NCBI GenBank assembly: GCA_963921795.1
Contig: OY997647.1
Location: 56,558,668 to 56,622,667 of the forward strand
Direction: 5' to 3'
From: Nannobrachium achirus
Lineage: Eukaryota; Chordata; Actinopteri; Myctophiformes; Myctophidae
DNA: 64,000 bases
The position numbers and the translations under genes were made by a program. Below, one piece after another: positions 8,466-20,277 of the stretch. The notes below the pieces were generated by a model. That model did no database searches. It was not told the origin of the DNA and saw only the letters and a program-made list of their open reading frames with translations. How positions within the stretch are numbered: the first letter of the stretch is position 1; the number at the start of each line of letters is the position of its first letter.

Positions 8466-8551
8466 TGAGAGGGTCGTTCCCCCTGAAAAACGTGTTCTGG
8501 CACGAAACGGTTACGTTTCGCGCGTTTGTGACGCCCCCTATGGGTCGAAGT

Positions 8552-9563
8552 GGAAATGCTTTTGGGGATCTGTTGAGTATGCCACCCGCAACCTGTGGTT
8601 GAAATTTAGTGTCGACTCGACCTTTTGTTTGTGATTTATGGCTCTCGTTTGCGAAACGGGCCCCTCCCGCTAACTTTGGAAGCGCGTTACGAACGAACGG
8701 TATTGACTATCGAAATATCCTTTGACTATGTTTATCGCGTGGCTTCATAGATCATGTGTACCGGTTTTTAAGACATTTGAAGAAAATATGTAGGAAAAGG
8801 AGCAAAAAGTGTGTTTTGGAGAAAATTCAAGATGGCGGAAAATCTATCCTGGCGCAAATGGGCGTGGCCTATATGGGGAGATGTGTCTTGACCCAAGGAA
8901 TCCAGGGAAAAAAGAATTTTAATTTTCCGACCTACGGTTCAACAGTTACAGGCCAAAAGGTAAAGTGGGCTGTTATAGCGCCACCATGAGGCCAAACGAC
9001 AGTATTATTTTTTATTTAATCCTTGAAATCATTATGAACCTCCTCTCCAAGTCTTGAAACTGTAGCCCCTATGGTTTGCGAGCGAAAAATAATTGAATGT
9101 GAGTTTTGGCAATTCCCATTATAAGTCAATGGGGGAAATTAATTCACTAATAAATTCATATCAATTAAACTATAGAACCTTTCTCTTAGCAAGTTACTAG
9201 CACACCATTCCCGAGTAAGCCGGTCGATTTGACATATGGCGCGAGTGTGTGGTGCGAAAACTGTGGGAGGAGTAGCGTGCCAAACTTTGGGGAAAAGCAT
9301 GGACATACATACATAAATATGAGCGATTGCAATAAGTTGCCAATGCTATGCATAGGCACACTTAACTAGAATTGACAGAGTCAATTTTGACAAGTGTGCC
9401 TGCAGCTCGCTAAACGCGCGACCTCGTGCGGCGGTTCGGACCGTGAGACCGTCCACCGAGTCGTCCGCGTTTCGTTGTGAGAGGGTCGGTCCCCGTGAAA
9501 AACGCGTTCTGGCACGAAACGGTTACGTTTCGCGCGTTTGTGACGCCCCCTAGGGGTCGAAGT
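8552..9563 (+). repeat. C-Sa unit
   Basis: The 1,012-bp standard unit has a core to about 8990 and an Sa spacer with the ACATACATACATAAATA tract and a full palindrome at 9354-9401. It is repeated at 35128-36139 until just after the palindrome. The perfect 10.7-kb duplication begins inside its spacer at 9461. Confidence 0.9.
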
Positions 9564-10192
9564 GGAAATGCTTTTGGGGATCCGTTGAGTATGCCACCCC
9601 CGACCTGTGGTTGAAATTCGGTGTTGACTCGACCTATTGTTTGTGATTTATGGCTATCGTTTGCGAAACGTGCCCCTCCCGCTAAGTTTGGAAGGCCGTT
9701 ACGAACGAACGGTATGGACTATCGAAATATCCTTTGACTATGTTTATCGCGTGGCTTCATAGATCAAGTGTACCGGTTTTTAAGACATTTGAAGAAAATA
9801 TGTAGGAAAAGGAGCAAAAAGTGTGTTTTGGAGAAAATCAAAGATGGCGGAAAATCTATCCCTACGCAAATGGGCGTGGCCTATATCGAGAGATGCGTCT
9901 TGACCCAAGGAATCCAGAGAAAAAATAATTTTAATTTTCCGATCTACGGTTCAAGAGTTACGGGGCAAAACGTAAAGTGGGCCGTTATAGCGCCACCATG
10001 AGGATGAGTGATGTAATTATTTTTTGATTTATTCTTAAAATCATTATGAATCTCCTCTGCAAGGTTTGAAACTGTAGCCCCTATGCTTTGCGAAAGAAAA
10101 ATACTTGAATGTGAATTTCTGCTTTCTCCCATTATAAGTCAATGGGGACAATTACGTTTTGCGCGTTTGTGACGCCCCCTACGGGTCGAATT
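9564..10192 (+). repeat. 629-bp C-s unit, copy 2
   Basis: Same junction as 6002-6630, with private changes AAAATCAAAGATGG and CCAGAGAAAAAAT in the core. The first change is shared with 57260-57888. Confidence 0.9.
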
Positions 10193-11648
10193 GGAAACGC
10201 TTTTGGGGATTCCTTGAGTAAGCCACCCGCAGCCTGTGGTTGAAATTCATTGCTGACTCAACGTTTTGTTTGTGATTTATGGCTATTATTTGCAAAACGG
10301 GCCCCTCCCGCTAACTCTGGAAGCCCGTTACGAACGAATGGTATGGACTATAGACATATCCCTTGACTATGTTCATTGCATGGGTTAGTAGATCATGTGT
10401 ACCCATTTTTGTGACATTTGAAGAAAATATGTAGGAAAAAATGCAAAAAGTGTGTTTTGGAGAAAATTTGAAATGGTGAAAAATCTTCCCATGTGCAAAT
10501 TGGCGTGTCCTATATGGAGAGATGCGTCGTGACCCAAGGAATCCAGGGAAAAAAGAATTTTAATTCTCCGACCTATGGTTCAAGAGTTACGAGGCAAGTG
10601 GTCCGTTATAGCGCCACCATGTGGCCAATTGGAAATGCTTTTGGGGATCGTTGAGTATGCCACCCCCGACCTGTGGTTGAAATTCAGTGTTGACTGGACC
10701 TTTTGTTTGTGATTTATGGCTATTGTTTGCAAAACGGGCCCCTCCCGCTAACTTTGGAAGCGCGTTACGAACGAACGTAATGGACTATCGCAATATCCCT
10801 TGAGTATGTTCATTGCATGGGTTCATAGATCATGTGTACCGTTTTTTGTGCAATTTGAAGAAAATATGTCGGAAAAGGAACAAAAAGTGTGTTTTGGAGA
10901 AAATTCAAGATGGCGGAAAATCTATCCAGGCGCAAATGGGCGTGGCCTATATCGGGAGATGCGTCTTGACCCAAGGAATCCAGGGAAAAAATAATTTTAA
11001 TTTTCCGACCTACGGTTCAACAGTTACAGGCCAAAACGTAAAGTGGGCTGTTATAGCGCCACCATGAGGCCGAGTGATGTAATTATTTTTTGATTAATTC
11101 TTACAATCATTATGAACCTCCTCTCCAAGTCTTGAAACTGTAGCCCCTATGGTTTGCCAGAGAAAAATAATTGAATGTGAATTTTTGCTTTCTCCCATTA
11201 TAAGTCAATGGGGACAATTTAATTCACTAATAAATTAATATCAATTAAACTATAGAACCTTTCTCTTAGCAAGTTACTAGCACACCATTCCCGAGTAAGC
11301 CGGTCGATTTGACATATGGCGCGAGTGTGTGTTGCAAAAACTGTGGGAGGAGTAGCGTGCCAAACTTTGGGGAAAAGCATGGACATACATACATAAATAT
11401 GAGCGATTGCAATAAGTTGCCAATGCTATGCATAGGCACACTTAACTAGAATTGACATGGTCAATTTTGACAAGTGTGCCTGCAGTGCAGCTCGCTAAAT
11501 GCGCGACCTCGTGCGGCGGTTCGGACCGTGAGACCGTCCGCCGAGTCGTCCGCGTTTCGTTGTGAGAGGGTCGGTCCCCCTGAAAAACGCGTTCTGGCAC
11601 GAAACGGTTATGTTTTGCGCGTTTGTGACGCCCCCTAGGGGTTGAAGT
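10193..11648 (+). repeat. Unit C1-C2-Sa
   Basis: C1 is 10193-10630 (pure C1 type), C2 is 10631-11068, and Sa follows. The palindrome loop reads ATG instead of AGA, breaking no stem pair. After the palindrome the spacer reads GCAGTGCAGCTCGC, a longer version of the usual GCAGCGCGC. Confidence 0.9.
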
Positions 11649-13098
11649 GGAAATGCTTTTGGGGAAACGTTGAGTATGCCACCCGCGACCTTTGGTTGTA
11701 ATTCAGTGTTGACTCGACGATTTGTTTGTGATTTATGGCTATCGTTTGCGAAACGGGCCCCTCCCGCTAACTGTGGAAGCGCGTTACGAACGAACGGTAT
11801 GGACTATCGAAATATCCTTTGACTATGTTTATCGCGTGGCTTCATAGATCATGTGTACCGGTTTTTAAGACATTTGAAGAAAATATGTAGGAAAAGGAGC
11901 AAAAAGTGTGTTTTGGAGAAAATTTGAAATGGTGAAAAATCTTCCCATGTGCAAATTGGCGTGTCCTATATGGAGAGATGCGTCGTGACCCAAGGAATCC
12001 AGGGAAAAAAGAATTTTAATTCTCCGACCTATGGTTCAAGAGTTACGAGGCAAGTGGTCCGTTATAGCGCCACCATGTGGCCAATTGGAAATGCTTTTGG
12101 GGATCGTTGAGTATGCCACCCCCGACCTGTGGTTGAAATTCAGTGTTGACTGGACCTTTTGTTTGTGATTTATGGCTATTGTTTGCAAAACGGGCCCCTT
12201 TCGCTAACTTTGGAAGCACGTTACGAACAAACGTAATGGACTATCGCAATATCCCTTGAGTATGTTCATTGCATGGGTTCATAGATCATGTGTACCGTTT
12301 TTTGTGCAATTTGAAGAAAATATGTCGGAAAAGGAACAAAAAGTGTGTTTTGGAGAAAATTCAAGATGGCGGAAAATCTATCCTGGCGCAAATGGGCGTG
12401 GCCTATATCGGGAGATGCGTCTTGACCCAAGGAATCCAGGGAAAAAATAATTTTAATTTTCCGACCTACGGTTCAACAGTTACAGGCCAAAACGTAAAGT
12501 GGCCTGTTATAGCGCCACCATGAGGCCGAGTGATGTAATTATTTTTTGATTAATTCTTACAATCATTATGAACCTCCTCTCCAAGTCTTGAAACTGTAGC
12601 CCCTATGGTTTGCGAGAGAAAAATAATTGAATGTGAATTTTTGCTTTCTCCCATTATAAGTCAATGGGGACAATTTAATTCACTAATAAATTAATATAAA
12701 TTAAACTATAGAACCTTTCTCTTAGCAAGTTACTAGCACACCATTCCCGAGTAAGCCGGTCGATTTGACATATGGCGCGAGTGTGTGGTGCAAAAACTGT
12801 GGGAGGAGTAGCGTGCCAAACTTTGGGGAAAAGCATGGACATACATACATAAATATGAGCGATTGCAATAAGTTGCCAATGCTATGCATAGGCACACTTA
12901 ACTAGAATTGACAGAGTCAATTTTGACAAGTGTGCCTGCAGCGCGCTAAATGCGCGACCCCGTCCGCCGGTTCGGACCGTGAGACCGTCCGCCGAGTCGT
13001 CCGCGTTTCGTTGTGAGAGGGTCGGTCCCCGTGAAAAACGCGTTCTGGCACGAAACGGTTACCTTTTGCGCGTTTGTGACACCCCTAGGGGTCGAAGT
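11649..13098 (+). repeat. Unit C1(mosaic)-C2-Sa
   Basis: C1 is 11649-12086, with a left half of C-S type and a right half of C1 type. C2 is 12087-12524 and Sa follows. The box ending this spacer has lost 3 bp (GACACCCCTAGGGG). Confidence 0.9.
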
Positions 13099-14456
13099 GG
13101 AAATGCTTTTGGGGATCTGTTGAGTATGCCACCCCCGACCTGTGGTTGAAATTCAGTGTTGACTCGACCTATTGTTTGTGAGTTAGGGCAATTTTTTGCC
13201 AAACGGGCCCCTCCCGCTAACTTTGGAAGCGCGTTACGAACGAACGGTACGAACTATCGAAATATCCTTTGACTATGTATATCGCATGGCTTCATAGATC
13301 ATGTGTACCGGTTTTTAAGACATTTGAAGAAAATATGTAGGAAAAGGAGCAAAAAGTGTGTTTGGACAAAATTCAAGATGGCGGAAAATCTATCCCTACG
13401 CAAATGGGCGGGGCCTATATGGGCAGATGCGTCATGACCCAAGGAATCCAGGGAAAAAATAATTTTTATTTTCCGACCTAGGGTTCAAGAGTTACGGGGC
13501 AAAACGTAAAGTTGGCCGTTATAGCGCCACCATGAGGCCGAGTGATGTAATTATTTTTTGATTAATTCTTACTATCATTATGAACCTCCTCTCCAAGTCT
13601 TGAAACTGTAGCTCCTATGGTTTGCGAGAGAAAAATAATTGAATGCGATTCCCATTATAAGTCGATGGGGAAAATTAATTCACTAATAAATTCATATCAA
13701 TTAAACTATAGAACCTTTCTCTTAGCAACTTGATAGCACACGATTCCCGCGTAAGCCGGTCGATTTGACATATGGCGCGAGTGTGTGGTGCAAAAACTGT
13801 GGGAGGAGTAGCGTGCCAAACTTTGGGGAAAAGTATGGACAGAAAGACTTAAATAAATACTATAATTGACAGAGTCAATTTTGACAAGTGTGCCTGCAGT
13901 GCAGCTCAGTGAGCCGTTATAGCGCCACCATGAGGATGAGTGGTGTAATTATTTTTCGATTTATTCTTAAAATTATTATGAATCTCCTCTCCGAGGTTTG
14001 AAACTGTAGCCCCTATGGTATGCGAGAGAAAAATACTTGAATGTGACTTTTTGCATTGTCCCATTATAAGTCAATTGGGAAAAAATAATTCACTAATAAA
14101 TTAATATCAATTAAACTATAGAACCTTTCTCTTAGCAAGTTACTAGCACACCATTCCCGAGTAAGCCGGTCGTTTTGACATATGGCGCAAGTGTGTGGTG
14201 CAAAAACTGTGGGAGGAGTAGCGTGCCGAAGTTTAGAGAGTGCGCTTGTAAAGTCAATACTAGAATTGACAGAGTCAATTTTGACAAGTGTGCCTGCGGT
14301 GCGCGACCTTGTGCAGCGGTTTGGACGGTGAGACAATCCGCCAAGTCGTCTTTGTTTCGTCGTGAGAGGGTCGGTCCCCGTGAAAAACGTGTTCCGGCAC
14401 GAAACGGTTACGTTTCGCGCGTTTGTGGTTACGTTTCGACCCCTAGGGGTCGAAGT
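13099..14456 (+). repeat. C unit with two fused spacers
   Basis: The core is 13099-13536. The first spacer stops near 13913 after GTGCAGCTCAGTG and is joined to GAGCCGTTATAGCGCCACC, the last 35 bp of another core, followed by a second spacer of Sb type to 14456. The first spacer lacks the left palindrome arm. The join marks a deletion or unequal exchange that removed most of a core. Confidence 0.88.
14435..14454. repeat. 20-bp perfect palindrome at spacer end
   Basis: TTCGACCCCTAGGGGTCGAA is self-complementary over 20 bp. The usual spacer end has only the 10-bp CCCCTAGGGG palindrome; here a local duplication of GGTTACGTTTCG just to the left created matching flanks. The second copy is at 25149-25168. 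Confidence 0.85.
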
Positions 14457-15915
14457 GGAAATGCTTTTGGGGATCCGTTGAGTATGCCACCCCCGACCTG
14501 TGGTTGAAATTCAGTGTTGACTCGACCTATTGTTTGTGATTTATGGCTATCGTTTGCGAAACGGGCCCCTCCCGCTAACTTTGGAAGCGCAATACGAACG
14601 TACGGTATGGACTATCGAAATATCCTTTGACTATGTTTATCGCATGGCTTCATAGATCACGTGTACCGGTTTTTAAGACATTTGAAGAAAATATGTAGGA
14701 AAAGGAGCAAAAAGTGTGTTTAGGAGAAAATTCAAGATGGCGGAAAATCTTCCCATGTGCAAATTGGCGTATCCTATATGGAGAGATGCGTCGTGACCCA
14801 AGGAATCCAGGGAAAAAAGAATTGTAATTCTGTGACCTACGGTTCAAGAGTTACGAGGCAAGCGGTCCGTTATAGCGCCACCATGTGGCCAAGTGGAAAT
14901 GCTTTTTGGGATTCGTTGAGTATGCCACCCCCGAACTGTGGTTGAAATTCAGTGTTGAATGGACCTTTTGTTTGTGATTTATGGCTATTGTTTGCAAAAC
15001 GGGCCCCTCCCGCTAACTTTGGAAGCACGTTACGAATGAACAGTATAGACTATCGAAATATCCTTTGACTATGTTTATCGCGTGGCATCATAGATCACGT
15101 GTACCGGTTTTTAAGACATTTGAAGAAAATATGTAGGAAAAGGAGCAAAAAGTGTGTTTCGGAGAAAATTCAAGATGGCGGAAAATCTATCCTGGCGCAA
15201 ATGGGCGTGGCCTATATGGGGAGATGCGTCTTGGCCCAAGGAATCCGGGGAAAAAATAAGTTTAATTTTCCGACCTACGGTTCAACAGTTACAGGCCAAA
15301 ACGTACACTGGGCTGTTATAGCGCCACCATGAGGCCAAATGACGCTATTATTTTTTATTTATTCCTTGTAATCATTATGAACCTCCTCTCTGAGTCTTGA
15401 AACTGTAGCCCCTATGGTTTGCGAGAGAAAAATTATTGAATGCGATTCCCATTATAAGTCAATGGGGACAGGTAAGGGTTAATTAATTTCTTAATAAATT
15501 CATATCAATTAAACTATAGAACCTTTCTCTTAGCAAGTTGATAGCACACGATTCCCGCGTAAGCCGGTCGATTTGACATATGGCGCAAGTGTGTGGTGCA
15601 AAAACTGTGGGAGGAGTAGCGTGCCAAACTTTGGGGAAATACATGTGTGTGTCCATGTCTGGCTTAAGTATGAGTGATAACAATAAGTCTGCCCATGCTA
15701 TGCATAGGCACACTTAACTAGAATTGACAGAGTCAATTTTGACAAGTGTGCCTGCAGCGCGCTAAATGCGCGACCTCGTGCGGCGGTTCGGACCGTGAGA
15801 CCGTCCGCCGAGTCGTCCGCGTTTCGTTGTGAGAGGGTCGGTCCCCTCGAAAAACGCGTTCTGGCACGAAACGGTTTCGTTTGGCGCGTTTGTGACGCCC
15901 CCTAGGGGTCGAAGT
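14457..15915 (+). repeat. Unit C1(mosaic)-C2-Sa
   Basis: C1 (14457-14894) keeps the C-type GATGGCGG and then switches to CTTCCCATGTGCAAATTGG, so its crossover is different from other mosaics. C2 is 14895-15333. The spacer has AGGTAAGGGTTAATTAA and a TGTGTGTCCATGTCTGG tract in place of the tetranucleotide. Parts recur at 53685 and 60553. Confidence 0.9.
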
Positions 15916-16922
15916 GGAAATGCTTTTGGGGATTCGTTGAGTATGCCACCCCCGACCTGTGGTTGAAATTCGGTGGTGACTCGACTTATTGTTTGTGATT
16001 TATGGCTATCGTTTGTGAAACGGGCCCCTCCCGCTAACTTTGGAAGCGCGTTACGAACGAACGGTATGGACTATCGAAATATCCTTTGACTATGTTTATC
16101 GCGTGGCTTCATAGATCATGTGTACCGGTTTTTAAGACATTTGAAGAAAATATGTAGGAAAAGGAGCAAAAAGTGTGTTTTGGACAAAATTCAAGATGGC
16201 GGAAAATCTATCCATACGCAAATGGGCGTGGCCTATATGGGGAGATGCGTCATGACCCAAGGAATCCAGGGAAAAAATAATTTTCATTTTCCGACCTACG
16301 GTTCAAGAGTTACGGGGCAAAACGTAAAGTTGGCCGTTATAGCGCCACCATGAGGCCGAGTGATGTCATTATTTTTTGATTAATTCTTACAATCATTATG
16401 AACCTCATCTCCAAGTCTTGAAACTGTAGCCCCTATGGTTTGCGAGAGAAAAATAATTGAATGCGATTCCCATTATAAGTCAATGGGGAAAATTAATTCA
16501 CTAATAAATTAATATCAATTAAACTATAGAACCTTTCTCTTAGCAACTTGATAGCACACCATTCCCGAGTAAGCCGGTCGATTTGACATATGGCGCGAGT
16601 GTGTGGTGCAAAAACTGTGGGAGGAGTAGCGTGCCAAACTTTGGGGAAAAGTATGGACAGACTTAAGTAAGTAAATATGAGCGATAACAATAAGTCTGCC
16701 CATGCTATGCATAGGCACACTTAACTAGAATTGACAGAGTCAATTTTGACAAGTGTGCCTGCAGCGCGCTGAATGCGCGACCTTGTGCGGCGGTTCGGAC
16801 CGTGAGACCGTCCGCCGAGTCGCCTGCGTTTCGTTGTGAGAGGGTCGGTCCCCGTGAAAAACGCGTTTTGGCACGAAACGGTTACGTTTCGCGCGTTTGT
16901 GACGCCCCCTAGGGGTCGAAGT
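15916..16922 (+). repeat. C-Sa unit
   Basis: 1,007 bp. The core reads TTGGACAAAATTC instead of TTGGAGAAAATTC. The spacer tract is GACTTAAGTAAGTAAATA. Confidence 0.9.
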
Positions 16923-17950
16923 GGAAATGCTTTTGGGGATCCGTTGAGTATGCCACCCCCGATCTGTGGTTGAAATTCGGTGTTGACTCGACCTATTGTT
17001 TGCGATTTATGGCTATCGTTTGCGAAACGGGCCCCTCCCGCTAACTTTGGAAGCGCGTTACGAACAAACGGTATTGACTATCGAAATATCCTTTGACTAT
17101 GTTTATCGCCTGGCTTCATAGATCATGTGTACCGGTTTTTAAGACATTTGAAGAAAATATGTAGGAAAAGGAGCAAAAAGTGTGTTTTGGACAAAATTCA
17201 AGATGGCGGAAAATCTATCCATACGCAAATGGGCGTGGCCTATATGGGGAGATGCGTCATGACCCAAGGAATCCAGGGAAAAAATAATTTTCATTTTCCG
17301 ACCTACGGTTCAAGAGTTACAAGGCAAAACGTAAAGTTGGCCGTTATAGCGCCACCATGAGGCCGAGTGATGTCATTATTTTTTGATTAATTCTTACAAT
17401 CATTATGAACCTCCTCTCCAAGTCTTGAAACTGTAGCCCCTATGGTTTGCGAGAGAAAAATAATTGAATGCGATTCCCATTATAAGTCAATGGGGAAAAT
17501 TAATTCACTAATAAATTAATATCAATTAAACTATAGAACCTTTCTCTTAGCAAGTTACTAGCACACGATTCCCGAGTAAGCCGGTCGATTTCACATATGG
17601 CGCGAGTGTGTGGTGCGAAAACTGTGGGAGGAGTAGCGTGTCAAACTTTGGGGAAAAGTATGGACAGACTTAAGTAAGTAAATATGAGCGATTGCAATAA
17701 GTCTGCCAATGCTATGCATAGGCACACTTAACTAGAATTGACAGAGTCAATTTTGACAAGTGTGCCTGCAGCGCGCTAGATGCCCGACCTCGTGCGGCGG
17801 TTCGGACCGTGAGACCGTCCGCCGAGTCGTCCACGTTTCGTCGTGAGAGGGTCGGTCCCCGTGAAGAACGCGCTCTGGCACGAAACGGTTACGTTTTGGC
17901 ACAAAACGGTTACGTTTTGTGCGTTTGTGACGCCCCCTACGGGTCGAAAT
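16923..17950 (+). repeat. C-Sa unit with duplicated hairpin
   Basis: 1,028 bp. It is longer than its neighbour because of a 21-bp tandem duplication of the GGCACGAAACGGTTACGTTTT segment near the end of the spacer (17877 and 17898). Confidence 0.9.
17899..17922. repeat. Extended hairpin with paired changes
   Basis: Arms GCACAAAACG (17899-17908) and CGTTTTGTGC (17913-17922) pair perfectly over 10 bp around GTTA. The ancestral form has a 7-bp stem, CGAAACG with CGTTTCG. Both arms changed together and the stem grew by three pairs. A second copy is at 28613-28636. Confidence 0.8.
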
Positions 17951-19391
17951 GGAAATGCTTTTGGGGATTCGTTGAGTAAGCCACCCGCAACCTGTGGTAG
18001 AAATTCAGTGTTGACTCAACGTTTTGTTTGTGATTTATGGCTATTGTTTGCAAAACGGGCCCCTCCCGCTAAATTTGGAAGCCCGTTACGAACAAACGGT
18101 ATGGACTATCAAAATATCCCTTGACTATGTTCATTGCATGGGTTCATAGATCATGTGTACCCATTTTCGTGACATGTGAAGAAAATATGTAGGAAAAGGA
18201 GCAAAAAGTGTGTTTTGGAGAAAATTCAAAATGGTGAAAAATCTCGCAGTGTTCGAATTTGCGTGGCCTATATGGAGAGATGCGTCGTGATCCAAGGAAT
18301 CCAGGGAAAAAATAATTTTAATTCTCCGACCTACGGTTCAAGAGTTACGAGGCAAGTGGTCCGTTATAGCGCCACCATGTGGCCAAGTGAAATGCTTTTG
18401 GGGATTCGTTGAGTTTGCCACCCCCGACCTGTGGTTGAAATTCAGTGTTGACTGGACCTTTTGTTTGTGATTTATGGCTATTGTTTGCCAAACAAGCCCA
18501 TCCCGCTAACTTTAGAAGCGCGTTACGAACGAACGGTACGGACGATCAAAATATCCCTTGAGTATGTTCATTGCATGGCTTCATAGGTCAGGTATACCGC
18601 TTTTCGTGACATTTGAAGAAAAAATTTAGGAAAATGAGCAAAAAGTGTGTTTTGGAGAAAATTCAAGATGGCGGAAAATCTATCCTGGCGCAAATGGGCG
18701 TGGCCTATATGGCGAGATGCGTCATGACCCAAGGAATCCAGGGAAAAAAGAATTTTAATTTTCCGATCTACGGTTCAAGAGTTACAGGCCAAAACGTAAA
18801 GTGGGCTGTTACAGCGCCACCATGAGGCCAAATGACACTATTATTTTTTATTTAATCCTTGAAATCATTATAAACCTCCTCGCCAAGTCTTGAAACTCTA
18901 GCCCCTATGGTTTGCGAGAGACAAATAATTGAATTTGAGTTTTTGCCATTCCCATTATAAGTCAATGGGGGGAAATTAATTCACTAATAAATTAATATCA
19001 ATTAAACTATAGAACCTTTCTCTTAGCAAGTTACTAGCACACCATTCCCGAGTAACCCGGTCGGTTTGACATATGGCGCGAGTGTGTGGCGCAAAAACTG
19101 TGGTCTGTGAAACGTGTCAAACTTTGGGGAAAAGCATGGACATACATACATAAATATGAGCGATTGCAATAAGTTGCCAATGCTATGCATAGGCACACTT
19201 AACTAGAATTGACAGAGTCAATTTTGACAAGTGTGCCTGCAATGCACGACCTTGTGTAGCGGTTTGGACGGTGAGACCATCCGCCAAGTTGTCTGTGTTT
19301 CGTTGTGAGAGGGTCCGTCCCCGTGAAAAACGCGTTCCGGCACGAAACGGTTACGTTTTACGCGTTTGTGACGCCCCCTAGGGGTCGAAGT
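17951..19391 (+). repeat. Unit C1-C2-Sa
   Basis: C1 is 17951-18388 with the private stretch CTCGCAGTGTTCGAATTTGCG. C2 is 18389-18826. The spacer is CpG-decayed (GTGTAGCGGTTTGG, CATCCGCCAAGTTGTCTGTG). The window start (1-771) matches from 18279. Confidence 0.9.
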
Positions 19392-20277
19392 GGAAATGCT
19401 TTTGGGGATTGGTTGAGTATGCCACCCCCGACCTGTGGTTGAAATTCAGTGTTGACTCGACCTATTGTTTGTGATTTATGGCTATCGTTTGCGAAACGTG
19501 CCCCTCCCGCTAACTTTGGAAGCGCGTTACGAACGAACGGTACGGACTATCGAAATATTCTTTGACTATGTTTATCGCGTGGCTTCATAGATCATGTGTA
19601 CCGGTTTTTAAGACATTTGAAGAAAATATGTAGGAAAAGGAGCAAAAAGTGTGTTTCGGAGAAATTTCAAGATGGCGGAAAATCTATCCTGGCGCAAATG
19701 GGCGTGGCCTATATGGGGAGATGCGTCTCGACCCAAGGAATCCGGGGAAAAAATAATTTTAAGTTTCCGACCTACGGTTCAACAGTTACAGGCCAAAACG
19801 TACACTGGGCTGTTATAGCGCCACCATGAGGCCAAATGACGCTATTATTTTTTATTTATTCCTTGTAATCATTATGAACCTCCTCTCCGAGTCTTGAAAC
19901 TGTAGCCCCTATGGTTTGCGAGAGAAAAATACTTGAATGTGACTTTTTGCATTGTCCCATTATAAGTCGATGGGGAAAAATTAATTCACTAATAAATTAA
20001 TATCAATTAAACTATAGAACCTTTCTCTTAGCAAGTTACTAGCACACCATTCCCGAGTAACCCGGTCGGTTTGACATATGGCGCGAGTGTGTGGCGCAAA
20101 AACTGTGGTCTGTGAAACGTGTCAAACTTTGGGGAAAAGCATGGACATACATACATAAATATGAGCGATTGCAATCGTCCGCGTTTCGTTGTGAGAGGGT
20201 CGGTCCCCGTGAAAAACGCGTTCTGGCACGAAACGGTTACGTTTCGCGCGTTTGTGACGCCCCCTAGGGGTCGAAGT
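19392..20277 (+). repeat. C-S unit holding the duplication junction
   Basis: 886 bp. The core is normal. The spacer runs to GAGCGATTGCAA (20174) and jumps to TCGTCCGCGTTTCG, skipping about 130 bp that includes the palindrome. This is the join between the two 10,714-bp copies. Confidence 0.9.

Larger units (their letters stand above)
6631..8551 (+). repeat. Unit C1-C2-S carrying insert B, copy 1
   Basis: C1 is 6631-7068, C2 is 7069-7506 and the spacer is about 7507-8551. C1 begins GGAAACGCTTTTGGGGATTCC and reads GTACCCATTTTTGTGAC, the pure C1 type that always follows a 629-bp unit. The spacer is interrupted at the same place as for insert A (after GAATGTG, ends 7617). Confidence 0.9.
9461..20174 (+). 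repeat. 10,714-bp tandem segmental duplication, copy 1
   Basis: This block starts at TCGTCCGCGTTTCG in one spacer and ends at GAGCGATTGCAA in another. It is repeated directly downstream with an offset of 10,714 bp. Every position I compared between the copies was identical, including rare private variants such as ATTATAAACCTCCTCG at 18869 and the junction at 13914. The ends lie at different positions of the spacer, so the duplication is not a whole number of units. Confidence 0.92.

Noticed and set aside
8008-8634. 208-codon open frame, the longest in the window
   Set aside because: It spans the TACTTTTACT minisatellite and then runs into satellite spacer and core; the composition follows the repeat and no domain is visible.
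15470-15485. Telomere-like AGGGTTA
   Set aside because: A single copy within GGTAAGGGTTAATT, present in one spacer subfamily, not a tandem tract.
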